From Arthrobacter crystallopoietes (GTDB lineage Bacteria; Actinomycetota; Actinomycetes; Actinomycetales; Micrococcaceae), in assembly GCF_017603825.1 (NCBI RefSeq), contig NZ_CP072014.1, positions 1,612,001 to 1,676,000 on the forward strand: a stretch of DNA of 64,000 bases, read 5' to 3'. The translations under genes were made by a program, and so were the position numbers. A model generated the notes under the pieces. It worked only from the letters and a program-made list of their open reading frames with translations, was not told the origin of the DNA and did not search any database. Shown here piece by piece: positions 13,726-21,549 of the stretch (position 1 is its first letter; every line of letters starts with the position of its first letter).

Positions 13726-14076
13726 CTAAATGTGTCCGTCTACGGTCAGGCCAGGCGGAAGATTCGGAGCGTCGCCTGATTCGCGGACCATAATGGTTCC
13801 GTCTACTACCTCGACTTCGTGGACCCGGACCGGCAGCTTCGCTGGCGGGGCGTCCACATTGCCCGTGCGTAAGTTGAATTTGGAGGCGTGCAGCGGGCAC
13901 TCCACTTCACAGCCCTCGACCCAGCCATCCGCCAGCGATGCGTCCTGATGGGTGCACGTATCATCGATGGCGAAGAGCTCGCCCTCCTCGGTGTGGAAAA
14001 CAGCGATGGGAGGGGACGTATCCAGGCGGATGGCGTCTCCGGGTGCCAGCTCTTTCAGTGGGCATGCCTTGTGCAT
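13726..14076 (-). CDS. Rieske 2Fe-2S ferredoxin of a three-component oxygenase
   Basis: Small electron carrier (116 aa from ATG 14076). The Rieske cluster ligands are CTHQDASL and CPLHASKF, with CX1HX16-17CX2H spacing. Start ATG 14076 (MHKACPLKELAPGD) has AGAGG 8 bp upstream and gives the length normal for BphA3-type ferredoxins; ATG 14094 and 14151 are further in-frame options. It heads the leftward operon with the BCCT transporter, purU and dmg. It is divergent from its presumed partners, the FAD reductase (14381) and the oxygenase (15667). Confidence 0.88.
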   Translation of the reverse strand: MHKACPLKELAPGDAIRLDTSPPIAVFHTEEGELFAIDDTCTHQDASLADGWVEGCEVECPLHASKFNLRTGNVDAPPAKLPVRVHEVEVVDGTIMVRESGDAPNLPPGLTVDGHI

Positions 14077-14152
14077 GGAGCGAACCTCTTTCATTGCCAG
14101 CCGCTCTTTGGCGGCAGTTCCGTCATGAACAACTTCGTTCACGATAGGCAAC

Positions 14153-14182
14153 AGCCTGACTGCTGAAGGTGGTACCTGTCAA
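14153..14182 (-). promoter_or_regulatory. leftward promoter of the ferredoxin-BCCT-purU-dmg operon
   Basis: On the minus strand CTCTTGACA (-35 TTGACA, at 14177-14182) is followed after 17 bp by TCAGGCT (14153-14159), a weak -10. The sequence mirrors the rightward promoter at 14251-14280. The poor -10 suggests dependence on an activator. Confidence 0.5.
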
Positions 14183-14250
14183 GAGTTTTTGTGTCGCAGG
14201 CCACATGATTCGCAATAATCTGCAACCCCGCGATTGCGTATTTGTGACTC

Positions 14251-14280
14251 TTGACACAGGGTCGTTGCGGAAGTCATGCT
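14251..14280 (+). promoter_or_regulatory. rightward promoter of the reductase-oxygenase operon
   Basis: TTGACA (14251-14256), 17-bp spacer, TCATGCT (14274-14280). It shares CTCTTGACA-N17-TCAnGCTGTT with the leftward promoter. Confidence 0.5.
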
Positions 14281-14380
14281 GTTTCACATAGCGATGCAAG
14301 TTGCGTTGAGCGCAATTGAGCAAGCTTCTTAACCAGAAGGTGCAGGAGCGCATCTCTCCAGTGTTGTGAAAGGCCAATCT

Positions 14381-15583
14381 ATGCAGACTCTTGTAGTCGT
14401 GGGAGCGTCCCTGGCCGGACTCTCCGCCGCCCGGGCAGCGCGGGCCCAAGGCTTTGCCGGCAGACTCGTCATCATCGGGGACGAAGCGCCCCGTCCTTAT
14501 GATCGACCGCCGCTGTCCAAGGACTTCCTGGCAGGCAAGATCGGTCTGGAGGACCTGGCGCTGGAGGAAGTTGGCGAGGACCTGAACGCGGAATGGCTGC
14601 TGGGAGTCCGTGCCGAGCGCTTCGACGCCCAGTCCTTGACCGTCACGCTCAACGATGGGCGCAGCGTCACCGCAGACAAGGTAATAATTGCCACAGGCGC
14701 TTCGGCCCGCGGGTTGGCTGAACTGCAAGGCATGCAGAACGTCTTCACTCTGCGCACGCTTGCCGATGCGCAGGCTCTGCGGCCCCGGCTGGTCTCCGGG
14801 CATCGACTGGTAGTCATCGGTGCAGGATTTATCGGAGCGGAAACCGCGTCCACGGCGAAGGCAGCCGGCATGGACGTGACCGTAGTGGAAAGGGCGGTTG
14901 CACCGCTGGCAGGCCCGCTCGGAGCCCAAATGGGCGCTGCGGTGGCCGGCCTTCACGAAGCAGCCGGAGTGGAGCTGCTCTGTGGGACCGGTGTTTCCTC
15001 CTTCACCATGAGCGGAACCTCGGTGAGCGAAGTAGTCCTGGACAATGGCAGGCGGCTGCCCTCCGACGTCGTACTCGTTGGCATTGGAGCGCAACCCAAC
15101 GTTGAATGGCTGGAAGGATCGGGCATCGCGCTGGACAATGGCGTCCTGTGCGATGCCATGGGCCGGACCAACCGGCCCGGTGTATCCGCCGTTGGCGACT
15201 GTGCCGCGTGGTACGACCTGCAGGCTCAAAGCCACCAGCGCATAGAGCACTGGGCCGGGGCGAACGAACGCCCGGCTCTCGCCGTAGCCGCACTGCTGGA
15301 CGAAAACGCCGTGCAGCAGCCCGTCAATCCGCCGTACTTCTGGTCAGATCAGTACGGATCCCGAATCCAGTTTGCCGGTCAGGTCCGGGGGCATGACCGG
15401 ATCGAAATCGAGCACGGCGACGTTGCCGAGCGCTGCTTCCTGGCCGTGTACTACGCCGGCGCCGAACCGGTCGCCGTGCTGGGTGTGGACCAGACCCGGC
15501 AGTTCACCAAATGGCGCAAGTTCCTGAACAAAAACGCTCAGCAGTATCTGGTCCCGGCAGGGGAGTTCGTGGCCGCCTCTTGA
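14381..15583 (+). CDS. FAD-dependent ferredoxin reductase (BphA4/HcaD type)
   Basis: NAD(P)H:ferredoxin oxidoreductase, 400 aa, that passes electrons to the Rieske ferredoxin. The N-terminal FAD fold is LVVVGASLAGLSAARAAR, with RPYDRPPLSKDFL at residue 45. A second Rossmann fold for NAD lies at about residue 140 (LVVIGAGFIGAETASTAK). Then GVSAVGDCAAW contacts the flavin, and a C-terminal reductase domain follows. Start ATG 14381 follows AAAGG; GTG 14366 is in frame but places the ribosome site inside the gene. It is first in the rightward operon, 83 bp before the oxygenase. Confidence 0.9.
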   Translation: MQTLVVVGASLAGLSAARAARAQGFAGRLVIIGDEAPRPYDRPPLSKDFLAGKIGLEDLALEEVGEDLNAEWLLGVRAERFDAQSLTVTLNDGRSVTADKVIIATGASARGLAELQGMQNVFTLRTLADAQALRPRLVSGHRLVVIGAGFIGAETASTAKAAGMDVTVVERAVAPLAGPLGAQMGAAVAGLHEAAGVELLCGTGVSSFTMSGTSVSEVVLDNGRRLPSDVVLVGIGAQPNVEWLEGSGIALDNGVLCDAMGRTNRPGVSAVGDCAAWYDLQAQSHQRIEHWAGANERPALAVAALLDENAVQQPVNPPYFWSDQYGSRIQFAGQVRGHDRIEIEHGDVAERCFLAVYYAGAEPVAVLGVDQTRQFTKWRKFLNKNAQQYLVPAGEFVAAS

Positions 15584-15666
15584 GCCGGTCAGCACCACTT
15601 ACTGCCGTAGCCATTCCAAATATCTGATTCCACCTTCCGCTTCTCGCATTTCCAAGGAGTACCCCT

Positions 15667-16863
15667 ATGACCGCCGAAATCATCTCGGAAAGTCTTATCT
15701 CGACTCTGCCCGGCAACACCTATGTCGACGAGGACATTTTCCGGACCGAGCAGGAACGCATCTTTGAGCAAATGTGGTTCTGTGCCGTGCGGTCGGAGGA
15801 CCTGGCGAAGCCCGGCGCTTACAAGACAGTCCAGATTGGCCGCGAGTCCGTCATCGTCACCCGCAACCGGAAAGGCGCCATTCGGGCTTACTACAACATT
15901 TGCCGGCACCGCGGGGTCAAGCTGTGCATGGAGGAATCCGGTGAGGCCGGCCGCTCTTTCCAGTGCCCCTACCACGCCTGGACCTACGACTTTGATGGCA
16001 AGCTGATCGCGGCCCCGAATCTTACGAAGATGCCGGATATCGACCGGGAAAAGTATGGGCTGGTCCATGTAGCTGTGCGCGAATACCTCGGCTATGTCTG
16101 GCTCTGTCTGGCCGATGAGCCGCCGTCGTTCGAGGACGACGTTGTCGGGGCTATCGAGGAACGCCTCGGCGATGTCCAGGCTATCGAGAGCTACGACGTC
16201 GCCAACCTGAAACTTGGCCGGCGTATCACCTACGATGTGAAGGCGAATTGGAAGCTAATCATCGAGAACTTCATGGAGTGCTACCACTGCGCTACCATCC
16301 ATCCAGAGTTGACGGAGGTGCTGCCCGAATTCGCAGATGGACTGGCAGCCCAGTACTTCGTCGGCCACGGCGCGGAGTTCGGCGAAGACGTCAAGGGTTT
16401 CACCATCGACGGTTCAGAAGGCGTGGACCGGATTCCGGGAATCGGCGACGATCAGGACCGCCGCTACTATGCCATTACGATCAAACCGACAGTCTTCGTC
16501 AACCTGGTGCCGGACCACGTCATCATCCACCGGATGTTCCCGATGGCCGCGGACCACACGATCGTCGAATGCGACTGGCTCTATCTGCCCAGCGTTGTGG
16601 AAAGCGGTAGAGATCTCACCTCGTCCGTGGAGCTGTTCCATCGGGTGAACCAGCAGGATTTCGATGCCTGTGAACGATGCCAGCCCGCCATGGGCTCGAA
16701 GATCTATGCCAAGGGCGGCGTCCTGGTTCCCAGCGAGCACCACATCGGCGCGTTCCATCACTGGGTGCAGCAGATGATCGACGGCACCGGTACGGTCTCC
16801 GGTCCCGTTGCCGACGCCGTACCCGATGCTCCTGAATCACTCGAGGCTGTAACCCATCCGTGA
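15667..16863 (+). CDS. Rieske non-heme iron oxygenase, probable glycine betaine demethylase
   Basis: Catalytic alpha subunit, 398 aa. The Rieske centre lies near residues 80-105 (CRHRGVKLC and CPYHAWTYDFDG). The mononuclear iron site is NFMECYHCATIHPEL near residue 205, with the two histidines in place. This CYHC..HPEL form is typical of GbcA/carnitine-oxygenase type enzymes acting on quaternary ammonium compounds. Flanking BCCT transporter, dimethylglycine oxidase and sarcosine oxidase genes make betaine the likely substrate (betaine to dimethylglycine + formaldehyde); proline betaine or carnitine are alternatives. Its 3' end overlaps the convergent IclR gene by 27 bp. AAGGAG precedes the ATG. 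Confidence 0.8.
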   Translation: MTAEIISESLISTLPGNTYVDEDIFRTEQERIFEQMWFCAVRSEDLAKPGAYKTVQIGRESVIVTRNRKGAIRAYYNICRHRGVKLCMEESGEAGRSFQCPYHAWTYDFDGKLIAAPNLTKMPDIDREKYGLVHVAVREYLGYVWLCLADEPPSFEDDVVGAIEERLGDVQAIESYDVANLKLGRRITYDVKANWKLIIENFMECYHCATIHPELTEVLPEFADGLAAQYFVGHGAEFGEDVKGFTIDGSEGVDRIPGIGDDQDRRYYAITIKPTVFVNLVPDHVIIHRMFPMAADHTIVECDWLYLPSVVESGRDLTSSVELFHRVNQQDFDACERCQPAMGSKIYAKGGVLVPSEHHIGAFHHWVQQMIDGTGTVSGPVADAVPDAPESLEAVTHP

Positions 16864-17640
16864 GCTGATATCTTGCCCGGCCTGTTTGAGATCCTCGATC
16901 AGGCCGGGCATTTCCTTGGGCTTGAAGCGGAACGAAGGACCGGACATGCTGACGGCGCCGATGACTGTCCCGAGGTGGTCATATACGGGAACGGCGATCG
17001 CGCTGAGGCCTATCTCGAATTCTTCGGAGACCACGGCATAGCCTGAGCTGCCCACCTCGAGCAGCTCCTTCTCAAGTTCCTGTTTGGAAGTGATGGTCCG
17101 GGCGGTTTGGGCTGGGAGCCCGGTCTCCTTGAGGATCTTTTGCCGTTGTTCCGATGTCAGCGCCGCGAGCAGCACCTTGCCGCTGGAAGTGGCGTGGAGC
17201 GGCGTGAGGCTGCCGATCCAGTCATGCGTGGACAGGGTGGAAGGGCCCATCGCCTGATCCACGTTGACGGCGTAATTGGAACGCAGGACGGCCAGATTGA
17301 CTGTTTCCTTGTGCTGTTCGGCCAAGGCTTCCAGGATCGGCCGTGCTTCGCGGACCAGGCTCAGCCTGCCTGGAATGGAATTGGCTAGCCGGAGAATGCT
17401 AAAACCGAGATGATACTTGCCGCGCTCGGAGTTCTGCTGGACCATCCCTCGTTGATCGAGCGATGCCAGAAGCCTGGAAGCAGTGGATTTGTGCACGCCC
17501 ATTTCTTCGGCAATCTCACTTACTCCGGCAGACCCGGTGCGCGCGAGAATTTCGAGAACCGTGATGGCGCGATCGACGGACTGAACCCCGCGGCCGGCGT
17601 CCGGGCTCTCGTCGTCGATAGTGAAGTCAGTTGCAGGCAT
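16837..17640 (-). CDS. IclR-family transcriptional regulator (1)
   Basis: 267 aa. The winged-helix DNA-binding domain comes first (residues 20-80: VDRAITVLEILAR, GVHKSTASRLLASLDQRGMV). The IclR effector domain follows (HATSSGKVLLAAL, GIGYA-type GSSGYAVVSEEFEIGLSAIAVPV). It is convergent with, and overlaps by 27 bp, the Rieske oxygenase gene, so it probably controls the betaine oxygenase. Which palindrome it binds is not known. It is preceded on the same strand by a second IclR gene that ends 103 bp upstream. Confidence 0.9.
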   Translation of the reverse strand: MPATDFTIDDESPDAGRGVQSVDRAITVLEILARTGSAGVSEIAEEMGVHKSTASRLLASLDQRGMVQQNSERGKYHLGFSILRLANSIPGRLSLVREARPILEALAEQHKETVNLAVLRSNYAVNVDQAMGPSTLSTHDWIGSLTPLHATSSGKVLLAALTSEQRQKILKETGLPAQTARTITSKQELEKELLEVGSSGYAVVSEEFEIGLSAIAVPVYDHLGTVIGAVSMSGPSFRFKPKEMPGLIEDLKQAGQDISSRMGYSLE

Positions 17641-17743
17641 ATCACCATGCTCTCAGACATGGGGAGGATGCAGGCATCAGGCCGCGCGAGCTGGCCTTGT
17701 TGCCTCGCGGTTCGAACATGGGACCTCTTTCAATGTGAGGGGA

Positions 17744-18574
17744 TCAGGCGGGGTTTCCGCCGAGCCGGACGGTGACTTTGCGTGCGGCTGCGGTGCAGGC
17801 TCCCACCAATGCCTGCAGCTGATCGGTGGACACCCTGTAGCGGGGAGCTGCCAGCATGACACAGGCAACGAGATCGCCGCGGTGGTCGAAGACAGGGGCG
17901 GCGACGCCCACCTCGTCCAGCGAGGTCTCCCCGTAGTTGGTGGCATAGCCCTGCGACGAAACCTGCTTGAGCCGTGTCAGATACTCGTCCACGTTCTCCT
18001 GCGTAGGGGCGGAGAGGATAATCTGTCCGCTGGTGAGCCGTGTCCCTGCCCGTTCGGTCCCTTCGCCGGCCAGGAAGACCTGAACCGAGGAACTGACCGC
18101 GGTGTTGTAGCGGGTACCCAGGGGGGTGGTGTGCTTGACCTGCTGCCGGCTGGGCAGCTGCTCAACGCAGACTGACTCACTACCGTTCCAGACCATAAGT
18201 GCACTGGTTTCGCCGGTGAGCTCGGTCAATTCCTGCAGCACAGGGTAAGCCGCCCGGCGCTCATCCAGATCTGCCAATAGCGGACCCGCGACGGCGATCA
18301 GCCCCAGACCCAACTTGAACCGTCGCGATGCGGCGTCGCGTTCAACCAGGTCCTCCTGTTCCAAGGTAGCAAGGATGCGCGAGACGGTGCTCTTGTGCAG
18401 GCCTACCTGCGCCGCAATCTCCGTGACTCCTTGAAGCGGTTGTTCCGCGGTGAAGCAGCGAAGGACCTCGATGGCGTTGACCAGGACGGAAGCGCCGCGC
18501 ACATCGGACGTGGCGCCGTCGCTCGCGGGTGCAGTTGAACCGGATGCAGCTGTATCACTCATGGTGGTGTCCAT
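17744..18574 (-). CDS. IclR-family transcriptional regulator (2)
   Basis: 276 aa. An N-terminal Ala/Ser/Thr-rich tail of about 30 residues precedes the winged helix (VLVNAIEVLRCFTAEQ, GLHKSTVSRILATLEQEDLV). The effector domain follows (YNTAVSSSVQVFLAGEG, DEVGVAAPVFDHRGDLVACV). ATG 18562 (second Met) is an alternative start. It lies between the creatinase gene, from which it is separated by the hairpin 18594-18629, and the first IclR regulator. A role in creatine or betaine control is inferred from position only. Confidence 0.9.
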   Translation of the reverse strand: MDTTMSDTAASGSTAPASDGATSDVRGASVLVNAIEVLRCFTAEQPLQGVTEIAAQVGLHKSTVSRILATLEQEDLVERDAASRRFKLGLGLIAVAGPLLADLDERRAAYPVLQELTELTGETSALMVWNGSESVCVEQLPSRQQVKHTTPLGTRYNTAVSSSVQVFLAGEGTERAGTRLTSGQIILSAPTQENVDEYLTRLKQVSSQGYATNYGETSLDEVGVAAPVFDHRGDLVACVMLAAPRYRVSTDQLQALVGACTAAARKVTVRLGGNPA

Positions 18575-18593
18575 TCTGGCCTATGGAACGGCT

Positions 18594-18629
18594 AATGCGG
18601 CGCAGACGGGTGTCCGTCTGCGCCGCATT
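18594..18629 (-). terminator. terminator after creatinase
   Basis: Perfect 16-bp stem (18594-18609 with 18614-18629) and a 4-nt loop, 31 bp past the creatinase stop and upstream of the IclR start on the same strand. Confidence 0.8.
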
Positions 18630-18659
18630 CACTCCCATTCCGCCTTGAAAGGTGCCGTA

Positions 18660-19916
18660 TTAGGCGTCGATGATGTTGTTGTCGGGGCCGAAGCCGAATT
18701 TGGTGATGTTTTCGACGTTGCCGTTTTCGCCGATGACGAGGATGTCGTGTTCGCGGTAGCCGCCGGCGCCGGGTTCGCCGTCTTGGACGGTGATCATGGG
18801 TTCCATGGAGACGACCATGCCGGGTTCGAGGACGGTGTCGATGTCTTCGCGCAGTTCCAGGCCTGCTTCGCGGCCGTAGTAGTGGGAGAGGACGCCGAAG
18901 GAGTGGCCGTAGCCGAAGGTGCGGTTCGGGAGCAGGCCGTGGCCGATGTAGATTTCGTTGAGTTCGGCGGCGATGTCCTTGCAGACGGCGCCGGGCTTGA
19001 TCAGTTCCAGGCCGCGTTTGTGGACTTCGACGTTGACGTTCCACAGTTCCAGGGAGCGTTCGTCGGGCTGGCCGAGGAAGAGGGTGCGTTCCAGGGCGGT
19101 GTAGTAGCCGGAGGTCATCGGGAAGCAGTTCAGGGAGAGGATGTCGCCGCGCTGGAGTTTGCGGGTGGTGGCCCAGTTGTGGGCGCCGTCGGTGTTGATG
19201 CCGGACTGGAACCAGACCCAGGTGTCGCGGACTTCCTGTTCGGGGAAGGTGCGGGCGATTTCGTGGACCATGGTTTCGGTGCCGATGAGGGCGACTTCGT
19301 ATTCGGTGATGCCTTCGCGGATGGCGGCTTTGATGGCTTCGCCGCCGAGGTCGCCGATGCGGGCGCCGTGTTTGATGACTTCGATTTCTTCGGCGGATTT
19401 GATCATGCGCTGGCGCATGGCGTCCTGGGAGATGTCGTGCAGTTGCGCGTCGGCGAAGGCGGCCTGGATTTTTTCGCGGGTCATCACGGGCAGGGCGTCG
19501 TCTTCGACGCCGAGGCGGCGGGCGGTGATGCCGCGCTGGCGCAGGGCTTCCTGCAGGCCGTAGTAGAAGTTGTCGCGGCGCCAGTCGGTGTAGACGATGT
19601 TTTCGCCGTAGCTGGTGCGCCAGGGCATGCCGGCGTCGATGTTCGCGGTGATGGTGACGGAGTCGTCGGCGGTGACGACGAGGGCGTAGTTGCGGCCGAA
19701 GGTGGTGTAGAGGAAGTCGGAGTAGTACTTGATGCCGTGGTAGCTGGTGAGGATGACGGCGTCGAGTTCCTTCGCGGCCATGATCCGGCGCAGTCCGGTC
19801 AGGCGGCGTTCGAACTCGGCGTCGGAGAACGTCAGCTTCTGCTTGGTGCCGTTGTGCAGGACCTTCAGGCGCTCGAGTTCGGCGACGGAATTGGCGGGAG
19901 CAGCTGCGATGGTCAT
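18660..19916 (-). CDS. creatinase (creatine amidinohydrolase)
   Basis: Hydrolyses creatine to sarcosine and urea (418 aa; pita-bread fold shared with M24 peptidases, but metal-free). It follows the Pseudomonas putida enzyme closely: TSYHGIKYYSDFLY near residue 60, RMRMIKSAEE-like RQRMIKSAEEIEVIKHGAR, FQSGINTDGAHN with the catalytic histidine near residue 245, GDILSLNCFPMTSGYYTALE, and GYGHSFGVLSHYYGREAG. The specific matches at these active-site stretches argue for creatinase over an Xaa-Pro peptidase. TTAGGAG precedes the ATG. Nearly all codons end in C or G, with GAA strongly preferred for Glu, a pattern sharper than its neighbours. It is co-transcribed after the MHS transporter (51 bp gap). 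Confidence 0.93.
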   Translation of the reverse strand: MTIAAAPANSVAELERLKVLHNGTKQKLTFSDAEFERRLTGLRRIMAAKELDAVILTSYHGIKYYSDFLYTTFGRNYALVVTADDSVTITANIDAGMPWRTSYGENIVYTDWRRDNFYYGLQEALRQRGITARRLGVEDDALPVMTREKIQAAFADAQLHDISQDAMRQRMIKSAEEIEVIKHGARIGDLGGEAIKAAIREGITEYEVALIGTETMVHEIARTFPEQEVRDTWVWFQSGINTDGAHNWATTRKLQRGDILSLNCFPMTSGYYTALERTLFLGQPDERSLELWNVNVEVHKRGLELIKPGAVCKDIAAELNEIYIGHGLLPNRTFGYGHSFGVLSHYYGREAGLELREDIDTVLEPGMVVSMEPMITVQDGEPGAGGYREHDILVIGENGNVENITKFGFGPDNNIIDA

Positions 19917-19967
19917 TGAATCTCCTAAAGGATGTTGTGTTGTTTTGGATCTGGGTGAGGGAAGCTT

Positions 19968-21368
19968 TTATTCGTGCCGCAGTGGCTGGTTGCTGGTTTC
20001 GCGTGAGAGCGAGACCGCGACCAGGGAGATGATGGCGGCCGCCACGAGGTAGAACGCCGGCGCCAGATCGTTCGCGGTTGCGGCGATCAGCAGTGTCGCC
20101 ATCATCGGTGCGGTTCCGCCGAAGAGGGCGTTGGAGAGATTGAAACTCACGGCGAAGCCGCTGTAGCGCACGCGGGTCGGGAACATCTCGGCCAGGAAGC
20201 TGGGCAGCGTACCGTCATTGAGCGTCAGCATGGCGCCGAGCAGGATCTGGACCAGGACGATGACCAGGAAGTTGCCGGTACCCAGCAGGCTGAACGCGGG
20301 AACGGTCAGCAGAATGAACAGCACCGAGGCGGAAATGAGGACCTTCTTGCGGCCGAAGCGGTCCGAGAGCATGCCGGTCAGGAAGATGAAGCCGATATAC
20401 GTCAGCAGGGCGATCGTCGTTGCGATGTAGGACTCAGTGGCGCCTAGGCCAAGCTCTTCCGAGAGGTAGGTGGGCATGTAGCTGAGGATGACGTAGAAAC
20501 CGACGGCGTTGAGCAGCACCGCGCCGACGGCCTGTAGCAACTGGCGCCAATGAGTGCGGAACATGTCCTTGACCGGTGCCTTGACGGCATGGTCCTCGGC
20601 AGCCAGCGCCCGGAAGGCCGGGGTATCCTCCAGCTTGGTTCGGATGTAGCGGCCGATCAGGCCCATGGGGGCGGCCAGCAGGAACGGCAGTCGCCATCCC
20701 CAGTCCTGCATCTGGCTGTCATTGAGCAGACCGGTCAGCAGCGCCGCGAGCAGCGAGCCGAGCAGCAGGCCGGTCGCGGTGCTGGCAGGAACGACGGCAG
20801 CATAAAGGCCGCGTCGGTTCGGCGGTGCGTACTCAACGAGGAAGGCGGATGCACCGGCGTACTCTCCCGATGCCGAAAAGCCCTGCACGACCCGGATGAT
20901 CAGCAGCAGAATGGGGGCCCAGATGCCGATCGTTGCATAGCCGGGGATCAGTGCGATGCAGAACGTGGCCGCGGACATGATCAGGATCGACCAGGACAGC
21001 GCGGTGCGCCGGCCGATCCGGTCTCCGATGTGCCCCCAGACAAAGCCGCCCAGAGGCCGGACCAAGAAGGAGATGGCGAAGAGGGCGAAGGTCAGCAGGA
21101 GCCCGGTCTGGGGGTCCGACTCAGGGAAGAACACGGCCGTGATGGTGACGGCCAGGTAGCCGTAGACGGCGTAATCGAACCACTCGACAAAGTTGCCGAT
21201 AAAGCTGGCAGCGATGACTTTGCGGCGGGTGTCCCGGCCGACCTTCGACTCAAGCCGACGTTGGCCGCTGAGGGAGGGAGCGCCGTCGTTCGAAAAGGCC
21301 ACCGTGGTTGTGTCTTTGGTTCCTGGAACGGGGGCGCCATTGCCGGCCCGAGTTTTGCTCAGTTTCAT
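19968..21368 (-). CDS. MFS transporter, metabolite:H+ symporter (MHS) family, probable creatine or betaine-like uptake
   Basis: 12-segment proton symporter, 466 aa from ATG 21368. TTG 21425 is in frame but would place the start upstream of the predicted transcription start, so it is rejected. ASFIGNFVEWFDYAVYGY at the first membrane segment is the MHS signature of ProP, KgtP and ShiA. RPLGGFVWGHIGDRIGRR is the first MFS loop, and GFSASGEYAGASAFLVEYAPPNRRG is a second family mark. It is directly upstream of creatinase in one operon, so creatine (or creatinine) import is the natural inference; the family also moves proline and betaine. Confidence 0.85.
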   Translation of the reverse strand: MKLSKTRAGNGAPVPGTKDTTTVAFSNDGAPSLSGQRRLESKVGRDTRRKVIAASFIGNFVEWFDYAVYGYLAVTITAVFFPESDPQTGLLLTFALFAISFLVRPLGGFVWGHIGDRIGRRTALSWSILIMSAATFCIALIPGYATIGIWAPILLLIIRVVQGFSASGEYAGASAFLVEYAPPNRRGLYAAVVPASTATGLLLGSLLAALLTGLLNDSQMQDWGWRLPFLLAAPMGLIGRYIRTKLEDTPAFRALAAEDHAVKAPVKDMFRTHWRQLLQAVGAVLLNAVGFYVILSYMPTYLSEELGLGATESYIATTIALLTYIGFIFLTGMLSDRFGRKKVLISASVLFILLTVPAFSLLGTGNFLVIVLVQILLGAMLTLNDGTLPSFLAEMFPTRVRYSGFAVSFNLSNALFGGTAPMMATLLIAATANDLAPAFYLVAAAIISLVAVSLSRETSNQPLRHE

Positions 21369-21396
21369 GGGGGAAAACCATCCAGATTCGAAGAAG

Positions 21397-21411
21397 TTGC
21401 ATCTACTGCAA
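21397..21411. promoter_or_regulatory. palindromic operator next to the MHS-creatinase promoter
   Basis: TTGCATCTACTGCAA, arms TTGCA/TGCAA. It lies just downstream of the predicted transcription start of the transporter gene, where a repressor would block initiation. A 13/15 copy is at 21517-21531. Confidence 0.5.
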
Positions 21412-21424
21412 CGGTGTTGCGTCA

Positions 21425-21453
21425 ACCATAGATGTGCCCTGCATCACTGTCAA
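21425..21453 (-). promoter_or_regulatory. promoter of the MHS transporter-creatinase operon
   Basis: On the minus strand TTGACA (21448-21453), a 17-bp spacer and TATGGT (21425-21430): a near-consensus sigma-A promoter. The start of transcription would lie near 21418. Confidence 0.65.
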
Positions 21454-21473
21454 TACTTTTGGGCATACGTAAA

Positions 21474-21509
21474 GCGCGCCCTTCCCAGAGTTTCCGGGGG
21501 AGGGCGCGC
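21474..21509 (-). terminator. terminator after the deaminase gene
   Basis: GCGCGCCCTTCCC (21474-21486) pairs with GGGGGAGGGCGCGC (21496-21509) across a 9-nt loop. It lies 40 bp past the deaminase stop and upstream of the transporter promoter. Confidence 0.65.
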
Positions 21510-21516
21510 AACAGCG

Positions 21517-21531
21517 TTGCTTTTACTGCAA
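21517..21531. promoter_or_regulatory. second copy of the TTGC-TGCAA operator
   Basis: TTGCTTTTACTGCAA, identical to 21397-21411 at 13 of 15 positions, 120 bp away, just past the deaminase stop. A pair at this distance could support DNA looping. Confidence 0.4.
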
Positions 21532-21549
21532 TCTATTGAGCTGTTTCAA

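Larger units (their letters stand above)
14077..14380. promoter_or_regulatory. divergent control region of the betaine locus
   Basis: 304 bp without a gene if the later ferredoxin start is used. It holds two mirrored promoters, and the 9-bp inverted repeat TGTCAAGAG (14177-14185) / CTCTTGACA (14248-14256) forms their -35 regions. A CGCAAT (14211-14216) / ATTGCG (14233-14238) inverted pair lies between them. The palindrome TTGCG-N5-CGCAA (14301-14315) lies in the rightward leader. The nearby IclR regulators (16837-17640 and 17744-18574) are candidate binders. Confidence 0.55.

Noticed and set aside
18450-19919. 489-codon frame antisense to creatinase, rich in Gly/Val/Asp
   Set aside because: It is a by-product of the extreme third-position bias of creatinase. 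The repetitive FDGDV-like composition is what an antisense reading gives.
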